Shown here piece by piece: positions 9,250 to 21,500 of a stretch of 35,000 nt of DNA. Each line of letters starts with the position of its first letter. The stretch's first letter is position 1. The notes under the pieces were generated by a model. That model made no database searches. It was not told the origin of the DNA and saw nothing but the letters and a program-made list of their open reading frames with translations. A program made the translations under genes and the position numbers. This stretch comes from Symbiodinium natans (taxonomy: Eukaryota > Sar > Dinophyceae > Suessiales > Symbiodiniaceae): contig CAJNDS010001180.1 of the NCBI GenBank assembly GCA_905221605.1, positions 500,725-535,724 of the forward strand, read 5' to 3'.

Positions 9250-9324
9250 GTACCCCATATACCTCAAAGTTGTATTTTTGTGCTGGAGCCCCCCAATGTA
9301 GGCACGCTATTGTTGGCAACCCCC

Positions 9325-9325
<1 letters not shown>

Positions 9326-9361
<36 letters not shown>
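9326..9361 (+). repeat. Poly-C run
   Basis: About 33 consecutive C, followed by a 9-A run. Confidence 0.97.
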
Positions 9362-9372
<11 letters not shown>

Positions 9373-9586
9373 AAGAAAAGGAAAACCAATGAAATAACAA
9401 ATGCACATTGTTGTATATAGGGTGAGGGTTGGAAAAATACTCCCAAGGGTTCGACTAGGGGGGGCACACTTCTCCAGGGCTGTTTTCTGAGGGTGGATAG
9501 AGGCTGGCGGCTTGGTATTCTCTCTTTTGTGGCTGCCTTCACGACGTGTTTTGGCGAGTCATCGTGTGTATCCATAGTCTTTTGAG

Positions 9587-9608
9587 GGGGGGGGGGGGGG
9601 GGGGGGGG
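9587..9608 (+). repeat. Poly-G run
   Basis: 22-23 consecutive G in otherwise ordinary sequence. Confidence 0.97.
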
Positions 9609-9742
9609 AAGATGCCCCCCTGCAAGTTCGAGTCCCTCTTGAGACCCGGGGAGTTTTCAAGGCGAGGGCTGGTTTCTTGGGGTTCCGCGGATCTGCCTTC
9701 AATTTCAATTTGTGAGAACACCTGGGCCCTCTTCACAATACT

Positions 9743-9822
9743 AACCCAACAATAACAATAACAATAGTAATAACAACAATAATAATAATTAATATAATAT
9801 TAATAATAGTAATAATAATAAG
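9743..9822 (+). repeat. AAC/AAT-rich microsatellite
   Basis: Impure (AATAAC)n, then (AAT)n. Confidence 0.9.
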
Positions 9823-10044
9823 AGCATGCCCCCTTCAGGCTGCGACTTGGGATCTTGGCTGTTCTGCTCAAGCCCTGCGCTGGGCAGAGTAGACTCGAGC
9901 GCTAGCTCCCCTACCTTCCTACCGACGCGACCCAAGAGGAAAACCCGAAGAATCCCAGTGAAGAGTGAGGGGAGGGGCAAAAGAAGGACAGGGGTGATGG
10001 CCTGTGGAAGGGTCGTTTGTTTTGTGAGCCCAGCAGCAGTTCAG

Positions 10045-10069
10045 CAACGTTAAAGAGAACTTCAAGCTG
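10045..10069 (+). CDS. Possible J-domain exon 3
   Basis: Acceptor GCAGTTCAG, then C-AAC-GTT-AAA-GAG-AAC-TTC-AAG-CTG (NVKENFKL), then a GTGCCT donor. In J domains helix III reads like (E)xFKxV, so joining to DNRKVAL gives an HPDKNP-to-FK spacing of about 12 residues, near the usual 10. It is only 25 nt, so this is tentative. Confidence 0.4.
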
Positions 10070-10555
10070 GTGCCTGCCGCATGGTGCCGACCGCCGAGAA
10101 CGCAGCTCCTGGTTGTTCCCAGGCAAAGAAAGAAGCCCTCGATATTCTTCCTGCGAGGGTTCGCGAGGCCCTTAGGGGCCTTTCCAGGATCAGCTCGAGC
10201 TTCCCTGCAGGAAGCTCCAAAAAAAGCCCCGAGCGGCGCACCCTGCAAGCTGGTGGCTTGGGCTCCTCCCGAAAGCACCCAAGAAGCAAACACCCTTGTT
10301 ACACCCCGGACAAGAACCCCCCCCCCCCCCAACATGGCCCCACCAGCCCAAAACCCATCCGCCAGCCCAAGTCCCAACAGCCTAAAAAGCCCCTAAAACC
10401 CAAAAACAACCGAGACAAAAACCTGAGATCCCTGCGCCCTAAACCCCGAACCAGACCAAGGCTTCCTTCAAGCGGGGGTGCGCCACACAAAGCCGCGCAT
10501 CCCAGGCCATTTTTGCAATTCAGCCAAGTGCACGGTGGATGTCCTCCCTTATAAG
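10070..10555. other. Unassigned, with an HPD-like relic
   Basis: Long overlapping ORFs on both strands without recognised domains. At about 10295 the words CYTPDKNP share 14 identical bases (ccggacaagaaccc) with the true HPD exon at 9215, possibly a degraded duplicate. A C-run is present at 10317-10330. Confidence 0.3.
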
Positions 10556-10947
10556 GTTTAGGGCTAGGATTTAGGTTTTCGGGACGAGGGCTTCGGTTCC
10601 GTATGAAGATAGCAGGGCCCCAAATTGGGGCCCCCCCCCCTCCCCCCTGGGAGAAAGGATTGCTGGTTATGAAGACTTGTTCACCTCCTGTTAGGGTAGC
10701 ATCGCAAGTCATGGTTCTCACGGCTGTTGCTTGCATGATGATGGCTACTCTGAGGAAGGGCCACAAGAGAACACGAGGATTCACTTCCCAAAACCCCGGT
10801 AAGCCTTGTGCTTTTCTAGGGCCCCTTAGGGGGATCTTCATTTAGAACGCCTCTCAGGGCCGGATGTCGAAGACGTGCCGCCCCTCTGGTCGCTGAAGGC
10901 CGGTGCAGTCGAGCATTTGGCCGTATGAAGAGCAGCAGCGAGAGCAA
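10556..10947. other. No gene recognised
   Basis: Short ORFs only. A C-run is present at 10631-10646 and isolated TTTAGGG words near 10556. Confidence 0.35.
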
Positions 10948-11165
10948 ATGACAATGATAACGATGATGACGATGATGATGATGATGGTGATGACAATGAT
11001 GCTGATGATGATGATCATGATGATGATGATGATGTTGATGCTGGTCATGGTGATGATGATGATGATGATGTTGATGCTTGTCAGGGTGATGATGATGATG
11101 ATGAAGGTGATTATGACGATGACGACGACGACGATGATGATGATGATGATGATGATGGTGATGAT
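10948..11165 (+). repeat. GAT trinucleotide microsatellite
   Basis: Impure (GAT)n with GGT, GCT and GAC interruptions. The block GATGATGATGATGTTGATGCT recurs at about 11019 and 11056. Confidence 0.95.
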
Positions 11166-11594
11166 AAGAAGAAGAACAGCAATGCTCAGAATAATGCCTG
11201 GTGAGCTCACATCCGCAAAAAACACGGTAGTAGTGTTTTTTTTTTCATCTTTACGATACACAGCCTTGTTTGCATCAGTTCCCGTGGCGCAGGCAAGATT
11301 GTGACCGTGACGTGCATGCACTCTGACACGCCTCTGCATGCGGAACGATCCAAAGCACTAACCTCTCAACCCTTAAAAACCCTACATAAAGAAGTACAAC
11401 ATGCAGCAGGAAGTCCCCCCCCCCCCCCCCCCCACCCGCGCCCACCGCGTCACCCACAGAAAGGGCTCGTAAGGGAGTGGGCCTTCTGCAGCATCGCAGA
11501 AGGCTCTGCTAGTAAGTGCTGGCAGCAGAGCTGCCGTGTCCCCGGCTATATGGGCCAACTTTGACAAAAATCCGCCACCTGTGAGCATCAAGGA
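11166..11594. other. No gene recognised
   Basis: Contains a C-run of about 17 at 11417-11433 and short ORFs only. Confidence 0.35.
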
Positions 11595-11954
11595 ATGACT
11601 CAAACAGGGAGCGCCGGTGACACCGCGCTAATCGGGGCATTCCCTTACAACCAGAATGTCTCCCGTCTCCTGGTACATGGTGCCGTCGATGCCTTGCTTG
11701 CCATCGCAACCCGTCCTGGTCTGACGACGTGCCGAAGTCCTGGCTCTGAGGACACACTGAGCGCAGAGCCTTGCCACTTGCATCTTCGTGCTCAGGCCAC
11801 GGGGCCCCATAACCGAAAGAAGGGTCAACGTTTGAGGACATGACACAATGACCTGCCCCACCCGGCTTTTCTTGGCTGTGGACTTCCTCGTTGGGCGCAC
11901 CGGGGCAACCGGCTCTTGCAGGCTACAACTTGGCTTCAGCACTGCAACCTCCAC
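11595..11954. other. Overlapping unassigned ORFs on both strands
   Basis: A plus-strand ORF (11595-11843, with ALIGAFPYNQNVSRLLVHGA) and minus-strand ORFs (11509-11841 and 11628-11954, the latter with DGTMYQETGDILVVRECPD) overlap. The minus-strand peptide is the most protein-like. I cannot assign a family; a decayed retroelement is possible. Confidence 0.2.
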
Positions 11955-12067
11955 CCGCAGCCTGTATCCCCTGAGTCCCTTCAGAAACAGACATCGAAGG
12001 AGGATGTGGGTTGTAGGGATTTGTAGGGATTACAGGGGTTTGGGAGATGTCTTCCCCACAGGGCCAG

Positions 12068-12115
12068 CCGAAACCGCGCGATGCCACGGACGACTGGATC
12101 AAACGCTCGGCGGAG
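12068..12115 (+). CDS. Candidate exon, charged
   Basis: Acceptor ACAGGGCCAG precedes PKPRDATDDWIKRSAE, which ends at GAG|GACTGT (GA donor) or runs a few codons further. It is polar and could be an N-terminal exon of the downstream channel gene or part of another gene. Confidence 0.35.
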
Positions 12116-12149
12116 GACTGTCGGCCCCTAAGCCTGAAGACCCTCTGAA

Positions 12150-12236
12150 CAGCTCTGAACCCTTAAACCCTCAACCCTTCAACCCTAAACCCTACACCCT
12201 GAACCAGCCTTTACCCTAAGCCCTACAGGCTGTGAG
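12150..12236 (-). repeat. CCCTAAA-type degenerate array
   Basis: Units CCCTTAAA, CCCTCAA, CCCTAAA, CCCTACA and CCCTGAA. Confidence 0.75.
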
Positions 12237-12327
12237 GGTCCCGAGCAGTTTCGGGTTTAGGGGAGTAGGAGTTGAGGGTTTGGGGGTAGATTACTTAAGC
12301 CCCTTTTGCGGCTAAACCGCAAACTCC

Positions 12328-12417
12328 CTAAATCCTACACCCTAAACCCTAAACCCCAAACCCTAAACCCAAACCCGACACCCTAAACCCTAAACCCTAA
12401 ACCCTACACCCTAGACC
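12328..12417 (-). repeat. CCCTAAA array
   Basis: About 12 units, ending 21 bp before the next exon. Confidence 0.9.
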
Positions 12418-12437
12418 CCCCTTCTTCCCCCTGGAAG

Positions 12438-12502
12438 CCGCTCTCTCGCCTGGGGAGGAGCGGCCGGGGAAAGTGGAGCTGACAGCTCCCAAGCTGAAAC
12501 CG
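12438..12502 (+). CDS. Channel gene, candidate N-terminal exon a
   Basis: Reads AALSPGEERPGKVELTAPKL plus KP after acceptor CTGGAAG. GC donor CCG|GCGGCT is in phase with the next exon (CCAG|GCGCGG), and GCG is repeated at both borders. A GT donor at 12514 is an alternative. The exon is disordered and Pro/Lys-rich. It is flanked by CCCTAAA upstream and TTTAGGG downstream. Confidence 0.45.
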
Positions 12503-15500
12503 GCGGCTCGGCAGTCGGTTTAGGGTTTAGGGTTTAGGGTTTAGGGTTTAGGGTTCAGGGCTCAGGGTTCAGGGTTCAGGGTTTAGACCCAGCGTTGGGC
12601 TCACTTAAGTGCCTCTTTATACGCTTCCAGCTGTGTTCTCTCTATCTCTTTATGTCTGTCCATGTGTCGATGATTGTGCATGTCACTTCGGGCTTCTGCT
12701 TATTTCCTATCTTCCGTGTGGGGTTGTTTCATTTTGAACCTCTTCGGCCCACCATTCTCCTCGCCCTTTTTGCCTGGTCCCTGGAGTGCCCCACTTGGAG
12801 TTGTAAAGAAAAACCCGCGTCTTGCGGTTTAGAAAGGAATGCGCCCGAGTAGCGGTTAGCTTGTAAAACACGGTCCAGCGGCTGTGCTTTGCAATGCTTT
12901 GCTACGTGTTATAGGGGCTTTGGCCAGGATTCAAAGTAAAGCCCAAACCGTCAAGATTCGGTCGCATGCTTTAGGTCAAAAACGATGACAAAGCGATCAC
13001 CAGAACCATTTTTTGTTCACGATGGGGTTTGTTGAAGGACCTGGACCATTCCAGGTTTGAAGATGTGTGCCCCAGTTAGTACACAAACACTTTTAAGACT
13101 ATCACAGCAGAATGCCCAGATGTCGATGGCAGAGTTATAGTTAAATGCTTTGGAAATATATCTATCTATCTATCAATCAATCATATGTATATATATATAT
13201 ATATATATATAGAGCCCTCCCATGACTGTAGGCTCGATGTTGGCTTTGGAGATGTATGCAAACACTGTAAAACGATAGGACTCCTAGTCAATAATTTTGT
13301 GTTTTGTGCGCAAAGGCTGTAAAACGATAAGGAGTAAAAAAGCACGATAACACTTTTAGGGACAAGCCAATGTCCATCGGGTTTTTTTGAAGCCCCACTT
13401 TCTGAGAGGCCCACAGACAGGCTGCGAGACCCTTGCAGAGCAAAGCCCTCAGAGAATCCCGCAAGAGGTATCCCGGGAGTGCCCACCTCCAGAAAAAAAG
13501 GCAGTTCTGCAAAGAGTCCTGCCACAGAAGCCTGCAGCGAAATGTCCTCAATGATCTGACGACGACAGGCTCCCACCTCGGGTTGGCTGTAGGGTGACCG
13601 AAGCGAAGAACTTTTCATGTCGGAGGTTGGAGGCTGGATTTGCAGCCTGTTTTCCAGGCGCGGCTCAGCCACAACAAGATGCCGCAGAGTCCCTCTGGCT
13701 TCAGCTCCCCGCCGAGATTGCCGGAGAAGCCGAGGACGAATGCATCCGAGGCCCGAGATGGGGGGGGGGGGCTTTTGAAGGCTGAAAGGCTTAGGGTTTA
13801 GGGCTTAGGGCTTAGGGTTTAGGGTGTAGGGCTTGAAGACTCGCTCTTCGGGCTGTGGAGCCTTGCTTAGGGTTGCAGCGTTCGCTGAAGGCGCAGGGCG
13901 CCCGAAATGACGACTGCTCAAGCGAGGCCCCAGACTGCTAGGGCTGATGCTCTGCTCTTTGGGTTTGCGCGTGCCGCGTGCAGTCCCACGCTCCAGTGCA
14001 CGGCTGAACTTCATGGATGGGCTCTGCGGGGTTCCTGGCCAGCTACACCCCCTAAACCCTAAACCCTAAACCCCAAACCCCAAACCCCAAACCCTAAACC
14101 CCAAACCCCAAACCGTAAACCCTAAACCCTAAACCCCAAACCCTAAACCCTAAACCCTAAACCCCTAACCCTAAACCCTAAACCCTAAACCCTAAACCCT
14201 AAACCCCTAAACCCCTAAACCCCTAAACCCCTAAACCCTAAACCCCCCCAAACCCTAAACCCTAAACCCTAAACCCTAAACCCTAAACCCTAAACCCGAA
14301 ACCCCAACCCCCAAAAATCCGGCCCTCAGAGGCCTTCCTGGCCTTGATCGACCAGCTGGTGAACCAGCACGCGCCTCGCCCAGTTTCCCTTCAGATGCCT
14401 ACGAGCCCTAAGCCCTGAGCCCCAAGCCCTAAGCCGTAAGCTTCTCAAACCCTAAACCTTGAGCCCTAAGCCCTAAGCCCTAAGCCCTCAGCCCTAAGCC
14501 CTCAGCCCTAAGCCCTAAGCCGCTTAAGCCCTTATCCTAAACCCTAAACCCTGAGCCCCCCGAAGTTGCAGCCGACCTTGCGCCCCACTGTTCACAAGGC
14601 GGGAACCGAGAATGTCTCCCCCTGAAAGAGGGGGACTTGTACACTCTTTTTGGGATGGCATTCCGCCACAAGGACTACATTTTATGGGGTTCTAGTAGGG
14701 CATTTGTGTTTTTTGGAATCATCCGGGGGCCCTCGGCGAAGTTCTCGGGGCCTAAACTTTCTAACCCTCAACTCCTTGAACTCCTTTCACCCCTTTTCAC
14801 TGCCAAAGCCTTCTATAAGAAACACCCTAAAACCCCCCTATAAACCCCCTAAAGCCCCCAAAATTCTAGCCAAGGCCCTTGAGCTGGAGGTCGCGCGAAC
14901 GCTTGGCGGAGGTCCCGCAGGCACTGCCGGCGGTGCCGGCGCCGGCGCCGGCGCAGGTGGCGCGGGTGGCGCGGGTGCAGTGGTCGGGGAGGAGGCCAAC
15001 ATGCTGGCCCTGTCGCCCGTTCAGGCCCTGTCGCCCGTTCAGGCCCGCCAAGGATGTTGAGAGCTCGTTTTTTGGGCAACAGGGCTTCGGCTGAGAGGAG
15101 CCCCGAGTTTGTAGGCTATAGGCATTGCGGCATAGGGTTTCACTTTAGGCTCCAGGGAATGTAGCATGGTCGAGTCCCTTAAGAAGAAACCCGACATTCC
15201 TCCACAGATCCTTAAAACAAAAGAGCCGCATTTTGGGTTCTCTGCGAGTGTTTTTTGAACCTATACTGTGACTTGAAGAGTTGCAAAGTTATGGGGGTTG
15301 AAGGGCAGCCTAAGAACCCCCCACCCCCGAAAGAAGCAACGGGAATGAAACCGTAAACCCTAAGCCCTAAGCCCTAAGCCCTAAGCCCTAAGCCCTAAAC
15401 CCTAAACCGCCCCTAAACCCTAAGCTCCTTCTTGTCAGACCTCCTACTCGGGCACCCCTGCCCTCGGCATGGAGCGAATGATGTGGCTCGTCGCAAGCAC

Positions 15501-18500
15501 AAGCAACCGCTTCAGCCAGTTCCTGTGTGAGTCATATGCAGAATCGGGCAGAGGGACTGTCCGCAAAGAGCGCTTTCTGACCACCTCGTGAGCAGCACCC
15601 CCTCAAGCCCTAAACCCTACCATAAACGCCACTTACTATAAACCCTATAAACCCTAAACCCTAAACCCTAAACCCTAAACCCTAAACCCTAAACCCTAAA
15701 CCCTAAACCCTAAACCCTAAACCCTAAACCCTAAACCCTAAACCCTAAACCCTAAACTCCTTAAGAATCTCCTTGCAGCCTTAGGACTCCGATGTCCATG
15801 AATTCTTCGGCATCCTTCGGGCACCACAACACCTGGGGGCGATACAGGCGGCATTCCTCGAACTCCGCTGCTGGCCTCGCATGGAACCCTAAGGGTTTAG
15901 GTTTAGGGTTTAGGGTTTAGGGTTAGGGTTTAGGGTTTAGGGTTTAGGGTTTAGGGTTCCCGAATTCCTGAAAAGTACACTTGTGGGCCTTGTAGGGTTG
16001 CATGGGTTTAGGGTTTAGCGGTTTAGGGGCACGGCCACGGGTTCCTATAGGACAGTTTCTAGTTTCCCTACACTTGCAAGAAAGGAAGCCCCTGCCAGTG
16101 TTTACAAGAGGCTTATACAAACAGCTCCCCACTGGGTCCGTTTCACTGGAACGCCCAGCTCATGGTAGATTCTCCACCATCAGAGGGCGCGGAGAAGCTT
16201 CGGAGGTTCAGGCTTCGGCTTCGGACGAGTTGCCGGAGCCACTGAAGGGACTCGTGATGGGGTCCTGGTAGTCGACTTGGCTAAAGCAGTGCAGAGCAGC
16301 CGTCGCAACTCTACCCTAAACCCCTTAAACCTTCTATTTCTTTTTGGCTCAGCCTTCGCCTCCCCAAGAAATGCTCCCACACCAAGGCACTTGTACCCTT
16401 GGAAGCCAGCGCGATTCTCGAAGCCTGGGACGCCCAGGAGCTCTGATTCCGAAAGTCCCGAAGCGCAGCTCCCTTCGCCCCCCCCCAAACTCGCTTCGAG
16501 TGTTCCGAGAGGTTCCAGGTCCTGGATTCCAGGTGATGCCCGACTCTGCCAGTTGGGGAGCGCATGGCAAGAACTGTAGTCATACAAGAATGCTCAGCAT
16601 CATATGTACATGGTACAAAGATCTATGAGCAACAACAATAAGAAGCCTAAGAAGTAGAATGTACATACCGATGTTCCAGGCCTCGGCGTGGGGAGCACCA
16701 AGTTGCTCTCGGAATCGTGCCCTCAACCCTAAACCCTAAACCCTAAACTTTTAAACCCTAAACTTTTAGACCTTAAACTTTTAGACCCTAAACCCTAAAC
16801 CCTAAACCCTAAACCCGAAACCCTAAACCCTAAACCCTAAACCCTCAAGACAAAATAAATAGAAATTGTATGTGGTATCATTCTGAATTTTCCAAGATAT
16901 TTGTCTAAACAACAGAGTTTAAGTAAATTAATCCAAAGCGGGAGGCCGGGAGGCCAAATGTTCAATTTGCTTAAACCTCTGGAGGGTCCCACTCCAGGGG
17001 AGTAGACGCCCAGGCCAGGGAGGGGGGTTGCAGGGGGTCGAAGAAAGAAATTGGCCCCCAAAGCCCAAATTGGCCCCAAAGCCCAAAATCCCAACATTTG
17101 CCCCAAAATTGGCTTGTGGAGCCCCAGACCCCCCAGCTCTAAAACAGGGGGAGGCCCCAGAAGGCCCCAACAAGCTCCAGGAGGCCCACAAGGTGCCAAG
17201 AAGCCCATCAGGTCCCAGCCCCCCGCACTTCCCAAAAATAAAAATCCACATTTTGCTTGACCAAACCCCAGTGCAAGGCCACGACGTGCACATGAAGCAT
17301 GTACTCGAAGTGCAAATCTGCAAAGCCACTCAGAACGGACACAGGTAGGACAAAGTACGCACCGGCCACGTTTTCGCGACGCCAACGGGACTGCGGCGGG
17401 GAGCATGGCCCAAGGGCCCCCGCCTACAAAAACGACGACAACATCCGCCAAGCCCGGCTCCAAGGCGAAAGGGTTTAGGGTTTAGGGTTTAGGGTTTCGG
17501 GTTTCGGGTTTCGGGTTTAGGGTTTAGGGTTTAGGGTTTATAGAAAGCTCCTACTATGGGGGGGGGGGGAATCTATCGGGTCTGGTTCAAGAACGTAGGC
17601 GCAATGTCTTGGGAATAGCTCATTATGGGAAGTTAATTTTAACGCTACGCGACCCGCCTCGGCCTGGCCGAATGCAACTTCCGGAGAGCAGGGACGTGGG
17701 GGGGGGGTTAGGGAGGGCCTACTCTTGCCTACAAAACATACCCAAGCTGTTGCTTTGTGCCACCCATACACCGACGGCCCGAGGCCTCGGCGGATTAAGT
17801 ACCTGAACAAGAATCCAGAGTATGACGTCAGTTCTAGTCAGCCTTCGTGAGATGTCCCTCCCAAGTCCCTTGGCGCCTGCGCGATGCGAGGAGTACAGAG
17901 AAATGCAGGAGATCCGGAAGGAGGCAAGCGACGGCTGGGATGGAGAGCGGCTCGTCTGCCCAGTGAACGCCTGATACATGCTCAAGGAAGCGGGTTTATA
18001 TCCCCTTACACCTAAACCCTACCCTAAACCCTAACCCGAAACTTTTAAACCCTAAACCCTAAACCCCAAACCCCAAACCCCAAACCCCAAACCCTAAACC
18101 CTAAACCCTAAACCCTAAACCCTAAACCCGACACCCTGCTTGAATCCTGAAAGCATAGGGTTGTTCTGCGCAACAGTGCTGCGCGTCTTTCAGGTTGGCA
18201 TCTCTCGATCCTCAAACCCGAGCAGACGCTTGGAAACATTACATGCCCTAAGCCCTGAACCCTGAACCCTAAGCCCTAAGCCCTAAGCCCTATAAGCCCT
18301 AAGCCCTATAAGCCCTAAGCCCTGAGCCCTAAGCCCTATAAGCCCTAAGCCGCAAGCCGGAAGCCGCTAACCCTGAGCCCTAAAGGTTCGAGTTGGATCT
18401 CGTAGGCTCAAGCGTTTTGTTGTGTTAGAAGCGGTAGTGCAAGAGCCTCTAGACTTAGGGTACGTCGGTTTCTGTTCAGAACTCTAGGAGTTCCAAGGGG

Positions 18501-21500
18501 AGAATCCTGATACTCTCCCCAACACAAGCTTCCACTAAACCCTGCAAGCCGTGGACCCTCAACCCTAATGTGCACCCGCTTTCCGCGTTCTCGACCCCCC
18601 CACCCCTCCCCCCATGTGGTACTGTATACCCCCCCCCCCCTATGGTTAAGCCCCAGAACCTAAGCCTACCAATGAACCACAGAAGGGAGAAGGGCAAACC
18701 CGAAACCTCAACCACCCTAACCCTGAGCCCTGAACTGTAAACTCACCACGAAACCCCGCGGAGGGGGGGGGGGGGAAGGAAACCCTAAACCTACCTCACC
18801 CCCGAGCTTTGGACCCTAAGACTTTAAAACCCTGAACTCGAAACCAACCGTGAATCGGGGGGGGGGGGGGCAGAGTGAAAACCTAAGCCCTCACCCTGAA
18901 CCCTGAACCCGTGTACCACAGACCATGAACCACTGCGGGGGCGGGGAGGGAAAACCCAAAGCCCAAAACCCACCATGAACCGCAGGGGGGAGGGGATACC
19001 TTTCTGGGGGGGGGGGGGGGGGGGGGGGGCGGATGCTGGCCTGAACCCTAAACCGAAGTCCTCCCAGCCACGAAGCCCCTTTTTTTCGGACCTGAGATGT
19101 GTTTTTTTTGAGGAGCGCTGTCGTGCATTCTTGCAGTCGGCCTCCTATGAGGCTCTTGCGGGACCTGTTAGGTTCCAGGGTCGCTTGAAGGAGCGATGCC
19201 GTGTACCTCAAGGGTTTAGGGTGTAGGGCTTTGGGCCCTCATGACCAGTAGGATCGGCCGGGTCATGGTTTTCGCGGGCATCGCAGGTCGCGCTTCTGAT
19301 CGCATGCGAATGGAGATGCGGCATGCGCAGCGGTAGTGACCTGAAACAACCCGAAAAAGCGTGCAGATGAGCCATGGGCCGTGCGGTTAAAAACTTCGCA
19401 AAAGCACGGTTTCTACTCGTACCCTGTGGGTCAGTGAACTGTCTCTCTATCCCGGTCCTCAGGTTAAGGTTGCAAGGTTACAAGGTCAGAAGGTTACCAG
19501 GTTGTAAGGTTACAAGGCTGTAAGGTTACAAGGTTATACGCTTTTAAGGCTTTTAAGGCTTTAAGGTGTGAAGGGTCCCCCACATCCTCTTAGAGGCTAT
19601 GATGGCGACGGTTCTTATCGCCAACATGCTCCCGGACTGCAGCTTTGCCTTGGGGGGGCCTCTTAGGGTTTAGGGTTTAGGGTTCAGGGTTTAGGGTTTA
19701 GGGTTTAGGGTTTAGGGTTTAGGTATGAGGGTTCAGGTAGCTTGAGCAACCATTTTTCTGTTTTCCTCGTGATTGCGTAGCAGCGTGCAAGCAGCTGACC
19801 TACCCTAAACCCTAAACCCTAAACCCTAAACCCTAAACCCTAAACCCTAAACCCTAAACCCTGAACCCTGAACCCTGAACCCTGAACCCTGAACCGTCAG
19901 CCCTGCCCCAGTACGGCTGAAGCTTGCCACAGGTTCTTAGTATGGTTGTTTCAAATCGTGTGTACCCTACATACCCTACATACTCCATTCAAGAGCTAGG
20001 GATGCTATCAGGCGCTTAATCCCCGCGTTTCGACTAAGAACCAGTAAGCCCTAGAGACCCTAAAGATCACAAGTGAGTCATTCGAGGTTTCCGAGCCAGA
20101 AGTGAACTCTGATAGGGAGGCTTCCGAACATTAGGGATGATCCCTTTTGAAGTCTACCCAACAACGCCAGGCTTTATTCAAGCGGGGCCGAACCTAAACC
20201 CTAAACCCTAAACCTTAAACCTTAAACCCTAAACCCCTAAACCCCTAAACCCTAAACCCTCCTATCTCGCCATGCAATTCAGGCTATGGATGGCATGGAC
20301 GGTGCAGGTGCAAGGGGAGGAGCCGCTCCGGCGCACAGAAGCTCACGAGGTTTAGGGCTTTGAGGCCTATAAGCTCTCAACCTCCAACCCTACCCTAAGC
20401 CCTAAACCCTAAACCCTAAACCCTAAACCCTAAACCCCAAACCCCCAAACCCAAAACCCCAACCTTAGCAAGGGCTCGAGAGCCAACAGCAGAGCCCGAG
20501 TCAGTCCCCAAGACTGGGCAGAGCCGAAGACTCCCTTTTTAGGGTTTAGTGTTTAGTGTTTAGGGTTTAGGGTTTAAGGTTTAGGGTGTGTCAGGGGAGG
20601 GCGCGCGCTCGGGTGTGAAACACCCCGGGCCGCGCGCTCGCGTTGCCCGTCAACCCACCCCGGCCACCCAAACTATACTCTATTAGGGTTTAGGGTTTAT
20701 GGAATTTACTTTCTTGTGCTCTGATGCTTGCTTTGATGTTTTTAAAGTTGCGCTGTTAGGGTTTAAGCTGGGGTTGGGGGTAGCCTCGGCCCTTTTCGGG
20801 CCTTCGGCGTGTCAGGGCCCGTAGAGGCCCTTATTTATTTGAAGGTCAGGGAAACCCTTTGTGTCTGCTCTTGGATTCCCCTTCTTTAAGGGCCTCAATT
20901 AAGCATCGATTTCACTACCAAGAAATCGCATTTTTCATTGCGGGTACGGGCATCCTGGGGTCCCCCTTCTTTTAGGGGGCCTTTTGAAGCCTTTTGAAGC
21001 ATTTTGGTGGCTCTTGGGGTCTCTCGGGGCCTTGTTCGGACCTTCGGCGTGTCAGGGGCCGTAGAGGCTTTATTCATTTAAAGGTCAGGGAACTTATTAA
21101 TGAGTTTTTCGCCAATGAGTATTTCAATCGCTAGGGTTTAAGCTCGGGTTCGGGGTAGCCTCGGCCCTTTTCGGGCCTTCGGCAAGTTAGGGCCCGTAGA
21201 GGCCCTTATTTGCTTGAAGGCCTTGGCAGGGTTTTGCGGTGTTAGGGTTTAAGCTGGGGTTCGGGGTAGCCTCGGCCCTTTTCGGGCCTTCGGCACGTTA
21301 GGGCCCGTACTTTCTTGTGCTCTGATGCTTGCTTTGATGTTTTTAAAGTTGCGCTGTTAGGGTTTAAGCTGGGGTTGGGGGTAGCCTCGGCCCTTTTCGG
21401 GCCTTCGGCGTGTCAGGGCCCGTAGAGGCCCTTATTTATTTGAAGGTCAGGGAAACCCTCTGTGTCTGCTCTTGGATTCCCCTTCTTTAAGGGCCTCAAT

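Noticed and set aside
16837-17463. 208-codon minus-strand ORF, Gly/Leu/Pro-rich
   Set aside because: Arises from a degenerate GCCCCAAA tract; parallel ORFs occur on the plus strand over the same bases.
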